A stretch of DNA of 27,076 nucleotides from an uncultured Clostridium sp. (GTDB taxonomy: Bacteria > Bacillota > Clostridia > Lachnospirales > Lachnospiraceae). The notes below the pieces were generated by a model. The model was not told the DNA's origin and did not search any database. It saw only the letters and a program-made list of their open reading frames with translations. The DNA is taken from positions 1 to 27,076 of the forward strand of contig UQXF01000035.1 of assembly GCA_900544905.1 (NCBI GenBank), in the 5' to 3' direction. Below are positions 13,410-21,496 of this stretch, one piece after another. The stretch's first letter is position 1, and each line of letters begins with the position of its first letter. A program made the translations under genes and the position numbers.

Positions 13410-15839
13410 TTATTTTGCAACAATATTTACAATCTTTCCTGGTACATAGATTTCCTTTATCACAGTAAGACCTGATAATTTATCTGCAATCGCCTCTTTT
13501 CCCTTTGCAAGAACGGCATCCTTTGCCTCGTCCACCGCAATATCAATGGTAGCTTTCGTTTTACCGTTAATCTGAACCGGAATTGTAATCTCATTCTCCT
13601 TCATGGCTTCCTCTTCATAGGTTGGCCAGCCGGAAGCAAAGACTGTTTCCGTTCCCCCTAACGCTTCCCATAATTCCTCACCAATATGCGGTGCAAATGG
13701 GGCAATCAGACGTACCACCGTCTTAAGGGTCTCAGTATCCACGCCGCCCTTCTTGGTCAGCTCCACAAACTTATTATTGTACTCCATGAAACCGGAAATA
13801 ACGGTATTCAGTGAAAAACTCTCTAAACGTGTGGTGATATCGTATACCATCTTATGACGCAGCTTGATAAGCTCCGGTGTCTCCTTGCCAGGATTTTCAA
13901 TGTTCTTAACTGCCATATTATAGAAGCGGGATAAGAAACGGTATACACCGTCAATTCCCCGGTCATCCCAGATGGAATCCAGCTCAGGCGGTCCGATAAA
14001 TAATTCATACATACGAAGCGCATCACAGCCATAGTCATTTACCATGTCATCCGGCGACACAATATTACCTAAGGATTTGCTCATCTTGGTAGCTGCACCG
14101 GTCTCCCGGTCACGTCCACAAATCATACCCTGGTTAAACAGCTTCTTAAACGGTTCATCAAAATCCACCACGCCGATATCGTGCAGGAACTTGGTATAGA
14201 AACGCGCGTACAGTAAGTGAAGCACCGCATGCTCCACACCGCCGATATACATATCAACCGGTAAATACTTGTCTGCCTTTTCTTTATTTACCAGCTCCTT
14301 GTCATTCTTGTTATCCACATAACGCAGGAAATACCAGGAAGAACCTGCCCATTGCGGCATTGTATTGGTCTCACGCTTAGCCGGCTTGCCACAGCAAGGA
14401 CATGTGGTATTTACCCAGGAATCAATGGCTGCAAGCGGTGACTCTCCCGTTCCTGTCGGCTCATATTTTTCAACATCCGGAAGCAATACCGGAAGCTCCT
14501 CCTCCGGAACCGGTACCGCACCACAGTCCGGACAGTGGATAATCGGAATCGGTTCGCCCCAGTAACGCTGGCGGGAAAATACCCAGTCCCGCAGCTTATA
14601 ATTGGTGGTCTTCTTGCCGTATCCCAGTTTTTCTATCATTTCCGGGGCTTCCTTCTTCAATACAGCGGACTCCATTCCAGTCCAGTCACCGGAATTAATC
14701 ATGGTTCCGTTTGCCTCGGTATAAGCCTCTGTCATGTTTTCAATCTCTTTTCCGTCCTTGGCGATAACCTGGATGATTGGAAGGTCGAATTTCTTTGCAA
14801 ATGCAAAGTCACGGTCATCATGGGCAGGCACGCACATAATGGCTCCTGTACCATAATCAGCCAGTACATAATCCGACAGCCAGATTGGCGTCTTCTTGCC
14901 ATTTAACGGATTAATCGCATAGGAGCCGGTAAATACACCGGTCTTTTCCTTGTCCTGCATACGGTCCACATTTGACTTCATGGATGCGTCATAAATGTAC
15001 TTCTCCACTGCCTCTCTCGTCTCATCCGTTGCAAGCTTTGAAGCCAATGCATGCTCCGGTGCCAATACCATAAAGGTTGCTCCCCATAAGGTATCCGGAC
15101 GGGTTGTATATACGGTGATGCTTTCCTCCATACCGTCTACCTTGAAGTCTACCTCCGCACCATAGGACTTGCCAATCCAGTCAGCCTGCATCTTCTTAAC
15201 CTTCTCCGGCCAGTCCAATGTATCCAAATCTGCCAGCAGGCGGTCTGCATATGCCGTAATCTTTAACATCCACTGACGGAGATTCTTCTTGGTTACCTCG
15301 CTGTGGCAGCGCTCACATTTACCGTCCACAACCTCTTCATTTGCCAGACCGGTCTTACAGGACGGACACCAGTTAATCGGCATCTCCTTCTCATAGGCAA
15401 GACCTTCCTTGAACATCTTTACAAAAATCCACTGCGTCCACTTATAATAATCCGGGTCGGTGGTATTTACCTCTCTGTCCCAGTCATAAATCGCTGCAAT
15501 CTCGTTAATCTGTCTCTTGATATTGGCTACATTCTCTGCAGTGGAAATTGCAGGATGTACGCCATTCTTGATGGCATAATTCTCTGCTGGAAGACCAAAG
15601 GCATCCCATCCCATCGGATGAATCAGATAGTATCCCTGCATCATTTTATAGCGGCTCCATACATCACTGATTACATATCCTCTCCAGTGACCCACATGAA
15701 GACCGTTGCCGGACGGATATGGAAACATATCCAGACAGTAATACTTCGGCTTTTTGCCATCCTCCACATTAATCGGGTTCTCCTCCCATTTCTTGCGCCA
15801 TTTCCCTTCAATCAGCTTGTGATTATATGCTGTTGCCAT
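13410..15839 (-). CDS. leuS: Leucyl-tRNA synthetase
   Basis: An 809-residue class I aminoacyl-tRNA synthetase that charges tRNA-Leu. The HIGH signature appears as HVGH (residues 48-51) after FPYPSGNG, and KMSKS is at 585-589. Between them lies the editing domain with its conserved TTRPDTLWGATFMVLAPEH. Zinc-binding-like cysteines occur as CPSCKTG...CERC near 158-177 and as CPDCG and CPCCGKP. The C-terminus is the usual anticodon-binding and C-terminal domain. The length is normal for a bacterial enzyme. The start has AGGAGG upstream. It has its own promoter with a short leader that lacks T-box features. Confidence 0.98.
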   Translation of the reverse strand: MATAYNHKLIEGKWRKKWEENPINVEDGKKPKYYCLDMFPYPSGNGLHVGHWRGYVISDVWSRYKMMQGYYLIHPMGWDAFGLPAENYAIKNGVHPAISTAENVANIKRQINEIAAIYDWDREVNTTDPDYYKWTQWIFVKMFKEGLAYEKEMPINWCPSCKTGLANEEVVDGKCERCHSEVTKKNLRQWMLKITAYADRLLADLDTLDWPEKVKKMQADWIGKSYGAEVDFKVDGMEESITVYTTRPDTLWGATFMVLAPEHALASKLATDETREAVEKYIYDASMKSNVDRMQDKEKTGVFTGSYAINPLNGKKTPIWLSDYVLADYGTGAIMCVPAHDDRDFAFAKKFDLPIIQVIAKDGKEIENMTEAYTEANGTMINSGDWTGMESAVLKKEAPEMIEKLGYGKKTTNYKLRDWVFSRQRYWGEPIPIIHCPDCGAVPVPEEELPVLLPDVEKYEPTGTGESPLAAIDSWVNTTCPCCGKPAKRETNTMPQWAGSSWYFLRYVDNKNDKELVNKEKADKYLPVDMYIGGVEHAVLHLLYARFYTKFLHDIGVVDFDEPFKKLFNQGMICGRDRETGAATKMSKSLGNIVSPDDMVNDYGCDALRMYELFIGPPELDSIWDDRGIDGVYRFLSRFYNMAVKNIENPGKETPELIKLRHKMVYDITTRLESFSLNTVISGFMEYNNKFVELTKKGGVDTETLKTVVRLIAPFAPHIGEELWEALGGTETVFASGWPTYEEEAMKENEITIPVQINGKTKATIDIAVDEAKDAVLAKGKEAIADKLSGLTVIKEIYVPGKIVNIVAK

Positions 15840-15906
15840 GATAAATCCTCCTACAGTAACATTCAGGGTATCTCCCTCAATAAAAATCTAATTTCAACAA
15901 ATCTTT

Positions 15907-15935
15907 AGGAATTCATAGCAAAAGCTTGAAATCCT
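15907..15935 (-). other. Leader hairpin upstream of leuS
   Basis: The leuS leader can form a stem AGGATTTCA-AGC / GCT-A-TGAATTCCT with one mismatch and one bulge and a 4-nt T loop, about 70 nt before the start codon. It has no T run and is not an obvious terminator. Its role, if any, is unknown. Confidence 0.35.
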
Positions 15936-15945
15936 TAACTTTTTC

Positions 15946-15973
15946 ATTGTATCATACAATCTTATTTTGTCAA
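15946..15973 (-). promoter_or_regulatory. Promoter of leuS
   Basis: On the minus strand, a perfect TTGACA (15973-15968), a 16-nt spacer and TACAAT (15951-15946). The leader to the leuS ATG would be about 100 nt. Confidence 0.75.
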
Positions 15974-16006
15974 GAATTCCCTGCAAAACTCCTTTCCTCC
16001 AATCAC

Positions 16007-17287
16007 CTATTTTCTCACTGCATCAATCGGCTTTAATTTTACCGCCCAACGGGCAGGAAAATAGCCTGCCAGAATACCCAATACTGTAGAAAACACCACT
16101 GCTGCAAGCACCAGCCACCACGGTATCACCGCAAGCTGTGTCCCCTTTGCAAATTCCAGAAGCATGACGCCAAGTTTATTTATAATTCCACGGATTCCAT
16201 AGGAAACAGCAATCCCCACAACGCCTCCCATTGCACCCAGGATTCCTGACTCAAGTAAAAACAGGTATAACAATTCATCCAAATCACAGCCCAGCACCTT
16301 CAATATGCCGATTTCATTTATGCGGTCATATACGGCTGTTGTCATGGTATTGCTGATTCCAATGACCGCCACCACCAGCGCAATCATACCAATTCCGCCA
16401 AGCAGAAGCTGTACCACCTTCAGGGTCTTTTTCACGGAATCCAGGTATTCCTTTTCATTTTCCGTCTGAAATCCCATATCCTGAAGCTTCTTGACAACGG
16501 CGTCCACCTCATTTATATCATCCACAACTACCACTGCGCTGCTGTAAATAAAATCCTTATATGCATTTCCCTCTGCATCCACAGGCTGCCCCACAATATT
16601 CCCATCAGGGCTTTTTCGTTTCAGATACCGGAGCAGAACATCCAAGTCACAATATACGCTCTGGGATTCCATGAAATATGTATTATCGTCCCCCTTCATA
16701 ACCCCGTCAACAGCAAGTTTATCCGAAAACCCACTCTCATCAAACCCAATATTGACCTGGAGTTTTTTCCCAAGCATTTCCTTTGTCATTTTATTTTCTG
16801 CCTCTGCAAAACTACTGCCTGTATTTTCATTATAAAATAACATCCCCATAAGATTTCCAAAGACCAGCTTTGGCTTTGTCGCCGCTCCGCTAAGCTCCGA
16901 CCCTTCCACAAGCTCCAGCTTTTCCAGCTGCTCTGCAGGGATTCCACAAAGGCCGGCATAACTGATATATTTATCCATCTGCATGACTACTAAAATCTCA
17001 TACATGGGATAAACTGTCTCCACATGGGAAAGCTTGCTGAATTTTTCTATGGTGCGGTCCGACAGCATTTTGTCCTTGCGCTTGCCGTTCTCCTCACCAT
17101 GCACTATAATCCGTCTCACTGTATCCCCGGTCTCATAATCTTTCAGCATTACATCCTTTACGCCAATTCCAATGGAAAGCAGCGATACAATAGAAATGAC
17201 ACCGATTGTCACTCCCAGCACAGTCAAAATGGTACGGGTTCTTCTTCTTTTCATATTCAATGTACATAACCGGAATATCCAACCCAT
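16007..17287 (-). CDS. FtsX/MacB-type ABC transporter permease (cassette 1)
   Basis: A 426-residue membrane protein with the standard MacB layout. A cytoplasmic LNMKRRRTRTILTVLG stretch leads into the first membrane segment (about residues 19-45). A large extracellular domain follows (about 46-285), then three membrane segments packed in the last 140 residues (near 290-320, 345-370 and 390-415) that form the FtsX domain. Such proteins do not move substrate through a channel; they couple ATP hydrolysis inside the cell to movement of the outer domain. The start codon overlaps the stop of the preceding gene by 1 nt (TAATG), with GGGAGGA upstream. It is the last gene of cassette 1; no clear terminator follows before the leuS promoter. 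Confidence 0.9.
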   Translation of the reverse strand: MGWIFRLCTLNMKRRRTRTILTVLGVTIGVISIVSLLSIGIGVKDVMLKDYETGDTVRRIIVHGEENGKRKDKMLSDRTIEKFSKLSHVETVYPMYEILVVMQMDKYISYAGLCGIPAEQLEKLELVEGSELSGAATKPKLVFGNLMGMLFYNENTGSSFAEAENKMTKEMLGKKLQVNIGFDESGFSDKLAVDGVMKGDDNTYFMESQSVYCDLDVLLRYLKRKSPDGNIVGQPVDAEGNAYKDFIYSSAVVVVDDINEVDAVVKKLQDMGFQTENEKEYLDSVKKTLKVVQLLLGGIGMIALVVAVIGISNTMTTAVYDRINEIGILKVLGCDLDELLYLFLLESGILGAMGGVVGIAVSYGIRGIINKLGVMLLEFAKGTQLAVIPWWLVLAAVVFSTVLGILAGYFPARWAVKLKPIDAVRK

Positions 17288-18210
17288 TAAAATTCCTCCC
17301 GTATCCGTTTCTTACGCTTCCATTTTCTGTATCCCAGCAAAGAAACCATTGCAATGACAATAACCACTATTCCTACACCTAAAATCAGCTTTCCCGCTCC
17401 GGTATTCTTCTCCTCCTCCTTTACCGTCTCCAGATTCTCATAAACCGGAGCTGTTATATCATTATCCGGATTTAACAGCTGTTCTAATTTCTCCTGCTTT
17501 TCCTGCTTGTTTCCCTGACTGTCCTCATAGACAACCGTAATATAATTCATTCGCTGGGTTCCCTCTGACAAATGCTGCGCTGTTACGAGCATATCCACAT
17601 TACCGCTCTTACCGGGCTCAATGTTTCCAATGTAGCTTTCCATTTCTGAAATGTTTTCACCAGATGTTTTCACCGTCACATTGTAAAGGGTTCCCTTACC
17701 CAGATTATTGACCATGCCGGTGATTTCCAGCTCTTCACCTAATGTAAAATCACCATTTATTACAACGTCTGTAAGGGAATATCTCTGTTCTAACCGGATT
17801 GGAAGATAAATGGCATCCTCCACCGTATAGGATGAGCCATAATTATCCTCATAGGCAAGCTTCACCATAAGCTTATAGGACTTCTCTTCCAAACCCTCTG
17901 CCGCCTTCATCTGAAATGTAAGGGTTTCCTCTGTTTGCGCATCTAACTGCTCCACATAATCCGTTCCTGCCCCCTTTGCCGGCAAAAGCTCTCCTGCCTC
18001 TGAAAGAACGGTTACCTTCATATTCTTTATATTTTTCTTCGCTGTATTATAAAGGGTTAGTGAAAGCTCAAATTCTCCTCCTGCCGTTATCTCCTTTTCC
18101 TTTACCTTATAATCCGTCACCATTACCTTAGGCTCTGCAGCCTCCACCCTCACAGTACATATCGTCACAAAAAAACACACAGCCAGCAGCCATCTACATA
18201 TTTTCTTCAC
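17287..18210 (-). CDS. Exported membrane-anchored protein with CARDB/COG1361-like domains (cassette 1)
   Basis: A 307-residue surface protein: a signal peptide (KKICRWLLAVCFFVTICT, cleavage near VEA at about residue 25), two beta-sandwich-like domains (about 27-135 and 145-245) with repeated phrases such as ITAGGEFELSLTLYN and EITGMVNNLGKGTLYNV, then one membrane segment (about 274-295) and a basic cytoplasmic tail. These repeats resemble the CARDB/NEW3 domains of COG1361-type proteins, often encoded with MacB-like transporters. The start is taken as GTG at 18210, with AAAGGAGG 8 nt upstream. A longer frame from ATG 18258 would overlap the ATPase gene and spoil the signal peptide. Sitting between ATPase and permease, it may play the role that MacA-like adaptors play elsewhere; that is an inference. 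Confidence 0.82.
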   Translation of the reverse strand: MKKICRWLLAVCFFVTICTVRVEAAEPKVMVTDYKVKEKEITAGGEFELSLTLYNTAKKNIKNMKVTVLSEAGELLPAKGAGTDYVEQLDAQTEETLTFQMKAAEGLEEKSYKLMVKLAYEDNYGSSYTVEDAIYLPIRLEQRYSLTDVVINGDFTLGEELEITGMVNNLGKGTLYNVTVKTSGENISEMESYIGNIEPGKSGNVDMLVTAQHLSEGTQRMNYITVVYEDSQGNKQEKQEKLEQLLNPDNDITAPVYENLETVKEEEKNTGAGKLILGVGIVVIVIAMVSLLGYRKWKRKKRIREEF

Positions 18211-18232
18211 AACGCATTCCTCCTTTCCCCCA

Positions 18233-18898
18233 CTATTCTTCGATTTTTCCGTCCGCAATCTTTACAATCCGGTCTGCTTCCCTTGCAAGGTCAATATTAT
18301 GGGTAATCAACACCAGCGTCTGATTTAACTTCTTGACGGAATCCTGTAAAAGCGTAATAACCTCATTACCGTTTTTGGAATCCAGCGCTCCCGTCGGCTC
18401 ATCTGCCAGAATCAGGGATGGACGGTTTGCCAAAGCCCTTGCGATTGCCGCCCGCTGCTGCTGTCCGCCGGACAGCTGGTTTGGCAGATGCTTTCTCCGG
18501 TCCTTTAAGCCCAGCATCTCCAAAATATGCTCTATATACTCCCGGTCCGGCTTTCTGTGGTCTAAAAGAATCGGCATCTGGATATTTTCCTCCACCGTCA
18601 GCACCGGAATCAAATGGTATGCCTGAAATACAAATCCAATCTTCCTTCTGCGGAACACAGACATTTCCTCATCATTTAATCTTGTAATATCCTTATTATC
18701 AATAACAATCTTTCCACTGTTTGGAACATCCACACCGCCCATTACATGTAAAAGAGTGGACTTACCGGACCCTGAAGCACCAACTACCGCCACGATTTCA
18801 CCCTTTTCTATTGTAAGGTTCACATCATCAAGCCCCCAGACTCTTGTATCTCCTTCCCCATATATTTTTGTTACATGCTCTAATCTCACAATCTCCAT
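18233..18898 (-). CDS. MacB/LolD-type ABC transporter ATP-binding protein (cassette 1)
   Basis: A 221-residue ATPase of the MacB/LolD/FtsE group. Walker A GASGSGKST (about 40-48), Q-loop FVFQ, signature LSGGQQQR (about 143-150), Walker B LILADEP, the D-loop region TGALDSKNG typical of this group, and switch histidine THN are all intact. It should drive the two permeases of the cassette. It starts 53 nt after the large permease gene, with AGGAGGAAG as ribosome binding site, and ends 22 nt before the exported CARDB-like gene. Confidence 0.95.
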   Translation of the reverse strand: MEIVRLEHVTKIYGEGDTRVWGLDDVNLTIEKGEIVAVVGASGSGKSTLLHVMGGVDVPNSGKIVIDNKDITRLNDEEMSVFRRRKIGFVFQAYHLIPVLTVEENIQMPILLDHRKPDREYIEHILEMLGLKDRRKHLPNQLSGGQQQRAAIARALANRPSLILADEPTGALDSKNGNEVITLLQDSVKKLNQTLVLITHNIDLAREADRIVKIADGKIEE

Positions 18899-18951
18899 AT
18901 TCTCTTCCTCCTGTTACAAACAATTTTTCATTTTAACTATTTTTCTGCCTG

Positions 18952-21300
18952 TTAATCTCCATCCGTTGTCAAATCAGACGCCATGTCCATAGGCAGGTTC
19001 TTCAGCGGCACATAAACCGTACCACATAACAGCAAACCAGACGCAATCACTCCTATTATGATAGAAGCCCAGGGGATTACAAAATCGATAGGATACATAA
19101 GCCTTAAAACCAGATACAAATAATAGCTGATTCCCATTCCAACTGTAACTCCGAGGATATTGGCACCAACGGTTGTTGCAATTCCCTCTAACATAACCGT
19201 ATACGTCAGACGTTTCTTTGACAGACCTATTACCCGGAGCTGGGCAAACTCCTTCCTTCGCAGATGCAGATTACTTGCAGTGGTATTAACGATATTTACA
19301 CCGCTTAAGGTCACCACAAAGAGCACCGCTAAAGCCACATAACGAATAATTTTTTTAAATTTGGCACAGATATATAATATTTCTCCATACATTGAATAAC
19401 TACTGTCTGTTGTATACGAAAGCTCTTCTAACAGTTCCAGACCACTTGAACTGATTTCCATTCCTTCCATATGAAATTGAATTCCAGAAATTTCATCTTC
19501 TCCCATACCTGTAATTGCAAAATAATTTTCTAAAGGGACAATCGCTTTAAGGAACCCCCAGCCATACCCTGCACTTTCTAAGTCCACGATTCCTTCAATT
19601 GTATAGGTTTTATATTCTCCTGCCTCTATCAGCTCCTTCCGGGTAAATTCCGGAATCGAATATCCATCATACTTTGCATACGGATTCTTTCCCTCTTTTT
19701 CCTCCTTTAAGGCTTCCGTCTCCCGTTCCTTCACCAGTGTCATGAATTTTTGCGGGTCTACAATATCAATGGTTTCCCCCACTTTATAATCCGTAATCGT
19801 ATAATGACCATACGTTAAAGCTTCTATCAATGTGTCCTCCTCCATTTGCACCACTGCCTCCGAAGCCCCAACTAAAACCAAACCATCTTCACTTATATCC
19901 AATGTTCCGTCTATAAGACATTCCTCCAGGTCCTGATAATCCTCTTCATCATATCCTATTAAATTTAAAGCCGCCGCAAAGGATTCATGTTTTTCGCCCT
20001 CTCCAGCCTTAACTTCATCATACAAATTCTTCCCCGCATTTCCCATTACAGTTTCCTTGTAATATTCCTCTGTAAATCGTCCCACCACTGCCTCCGGGTT
20101 CACCGCAGATAACTCAGAAATATAAACCCGCTTTGTCTGTGTAATATTTCTCTCGGCAGCAATTTTCTCCAGGTCTTCCATTGGAGGCAGTGATGCCATT
20201 ACTGCCTCTGCATCTGATTCCGTCCCTGGTGATATGACATTATAATAATACAACTGGTATTTTCCATCATGCTTCATTGCATCCTTCAGCATCGTGTTTA
20301 TTATGCCTGTATAACTCATCATCACAATAACCGCTGCCACACCGATACCAATAGCAAACACACTCTTAAAATATCTTCCCGGATTCCGCATCAGACTCTT
20401 ATGGGCATATTCGCCCTCAACGCCCAAAAGTCTTCCCATAACGCCCTTTCCTCTTACTTTAATCCGTTCCTTCTTAATGCGAAACTCTCCCCGCACTGCA
20501 CTAATCGGAGTCATATGGTTTATAAATTTACAGTTTTCCTGCATTACAAAATATAAATCCCCTAAAAAGACAACGAGAATAACAACTGCCGGCAGAATGT
20601 GAAAGCTTGTTGGATTATGAATAACCAGTCCCACAACCACGGAAACCGGATAACCCAGAACTACACCGACAACCACACCAATAATCTCTAAAATTGCACC
20701 CATAATATAGATAAATGTCCGAAGTTGTCCCTTTGTCGCACCAATACAACGGAGGATTCCATAATCCTTAAGCTGTTCAAGCAGACACAGCTGAATGGAA
20801 TTCCGGATGATTCCGACTCCGAATATTGCAAATATATATGCAATCAATATAACAAACATAACTGCAATAAATATAAAATTATCATCGCCACCATTAAAAT
20901 AGTACATTGCCAGCTCAGGATTTAATTCCCCCGCAATCTTGTACTCCTGTTCAAGTGACTTTAATGTCTCGCTCATCTTATATGGATTGTTAAGATTCAC
21001 ATATAACGCATTCTTACATAAGGTTTCTGTTTCGTAATTATATCCTTCTCCCACATAAGCACTTTTTACATCCTCTCTGCTGATAACCGCATCAATCTGG
21101 CTCTGTGTCTCCGTATAGAGTACCAGGTCATAATCCGCCTCTTTTCTCGCAGCGGCCCGCTGGTTCAAAAAATAGTCCAGCATCGTATTCAGTAATACAA
21201 ACAGCACTAAAACAGCGATTACCACGCCTATTATGGTATTTATGCTTCGCTTCTTATTGTGCTTTAAATAGTATACTGCAAGCATTCTGTAATCTGTCAT
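18952..21300 (-). CDS. Large FtsX-type ABC transporter permease with two FtsX domains (cassette 1)
   Basis: A membrane protein of about 782 residues. One membrane segment near 15-40 is followed by a domain of about 90 residues, three membrane segments around 145-265 (first FtsX domain), a further segment near 310, a long extracellular region of about 330 residues rich in Glu and Tyr, and three C-terminal segments (second FtsX domain). This duplicated layout is typical of large MacB/BceB-like permeases, though BceB proteins have ten segments and this one seems to have about eight. The ATG at 21300 is preferred since GGCAGG precedes it; an in-frame ATG at 21315 has no ribosome binding site. It is the first gene of cassette 1. 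The 180 nt upstream hold two hairpins. Confidence 0.88.
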   Translation of the reverse strand: MTDYRMLAVYYLKHNKKRSINTIIGVVIAVLVLFVLLNTMLDYFLNQRAAARKEADYDLVLYTETQSQIDAVISREDVKSAYVGEGYNYETETLCKNALYVNLNNPYKMSETLKSLEQEYKIAGELNPELAMYYFNGGDDNFIFIAVMFVILIAYIFAIFGVGIIRNSIQLCLLEQLKDYGILRCIGATKGQLRTFIYIMGAILEIIGVVVGVVLGYPVSVVVGLVIHNPTSFHILPAVVILVVFLGDLYFVMQENCKFINHMTPISAVRGEFRIKKERIKVRGKGVMGRLLGVEGEYAHKSLMRNPGRYFKSVFAIGIGVAAVIVMMSYTGIINTMLKDAMKHDGKYQLYYYNVISPGTESDAEAVMASLPPMEDLEKIAAERNITQTKRVYISELSAVNPEAVVGRFTEEYYKETVMGNAGKNLYDEVKAGEGEKHESFAAALNLIGYDEEDYQDLEECLIDGTLDISEDGLVLVGASEAVVQMEEDTLIEALTYGHYTITDYKVGETIDIVDPQKFMTLVKERETEALKEEKEGKNPYAKYDGYSIPEFTRKELIEAGEYKTYTIEGIVDLESAGYGWGFLKAIVPLENYFAITGMGEDEISGIQFHMEGMEISSSGLELLEELSYTTDSSYSMYGEILYICAKFKKIIRYVALAVLFVVTLSGVNIVNTTASNLHLRRKEFAQLRVIGLSKKRLTYTVMLEGIATTVGANILGVTVGMGISYYLYLVLRLMYPIDFVIPWASIIIGVIASGLLLCGTVYVPLKNLPMDMASDLTTDGD

Positions 21301-21346
21301 CCTGCCATCCCCCATTTCTTTTGATTTGCCAGAGTTGCCATACCAT

Positions 21347-21372
21347 AAGAAGCTAATATGAAAAAGCTTCTT
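21347..21372 (-). other. Hairpin in the leader of cassette 1
   Basis: AAGAAGCT (21347-21354) and AGCTTCTT (21365-21372) are exact inverse copies with a 10-nt loop. The hairpin lies between the terminator-like hairpin at 21384-21409 and the start of the large permease. It lacks a T run. It may act as a leader structure or protect an RNA end. Confidence 0.45.
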
Positions 21373-21383
21373 AATAATATAAA

Positions 21384-21409
21384 AAGCATAGCCCTTTCCG
21401 ACTATGCTT
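21384..21409 (-). terminator. Intrinsic terminator or attenuator between cassettes 2 and 1
   Basis: An 8-bp stem AAGCATAG/CTATGCTT with a 10-nt loop is followed on the minus strand by a T-rich run of about 12 nt. It lies about 90 nt after the lipoprotein gene and about 85 nt before the large permease. It most simply ends cassette 2, but read-through would make it an attenuator for cassette 1, for which no good independent promoter was found. Confidence 0.7.
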
Positions 21410-21496
21410 AGTATACCGTACTAATATTACTTTCAAGTGACTTTGGAGAAGATTTTTCTTACGGTTTTGTAAGATTGGCAAACTTTAATTTTTTTG

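Noticed and set aside
15840..15973. T-box riboswitch upstream of leuS.
   Set aside because: The leader is only about 100 nt, with no AGGGTGGNACCGCG-like box and no terminator before the gene.
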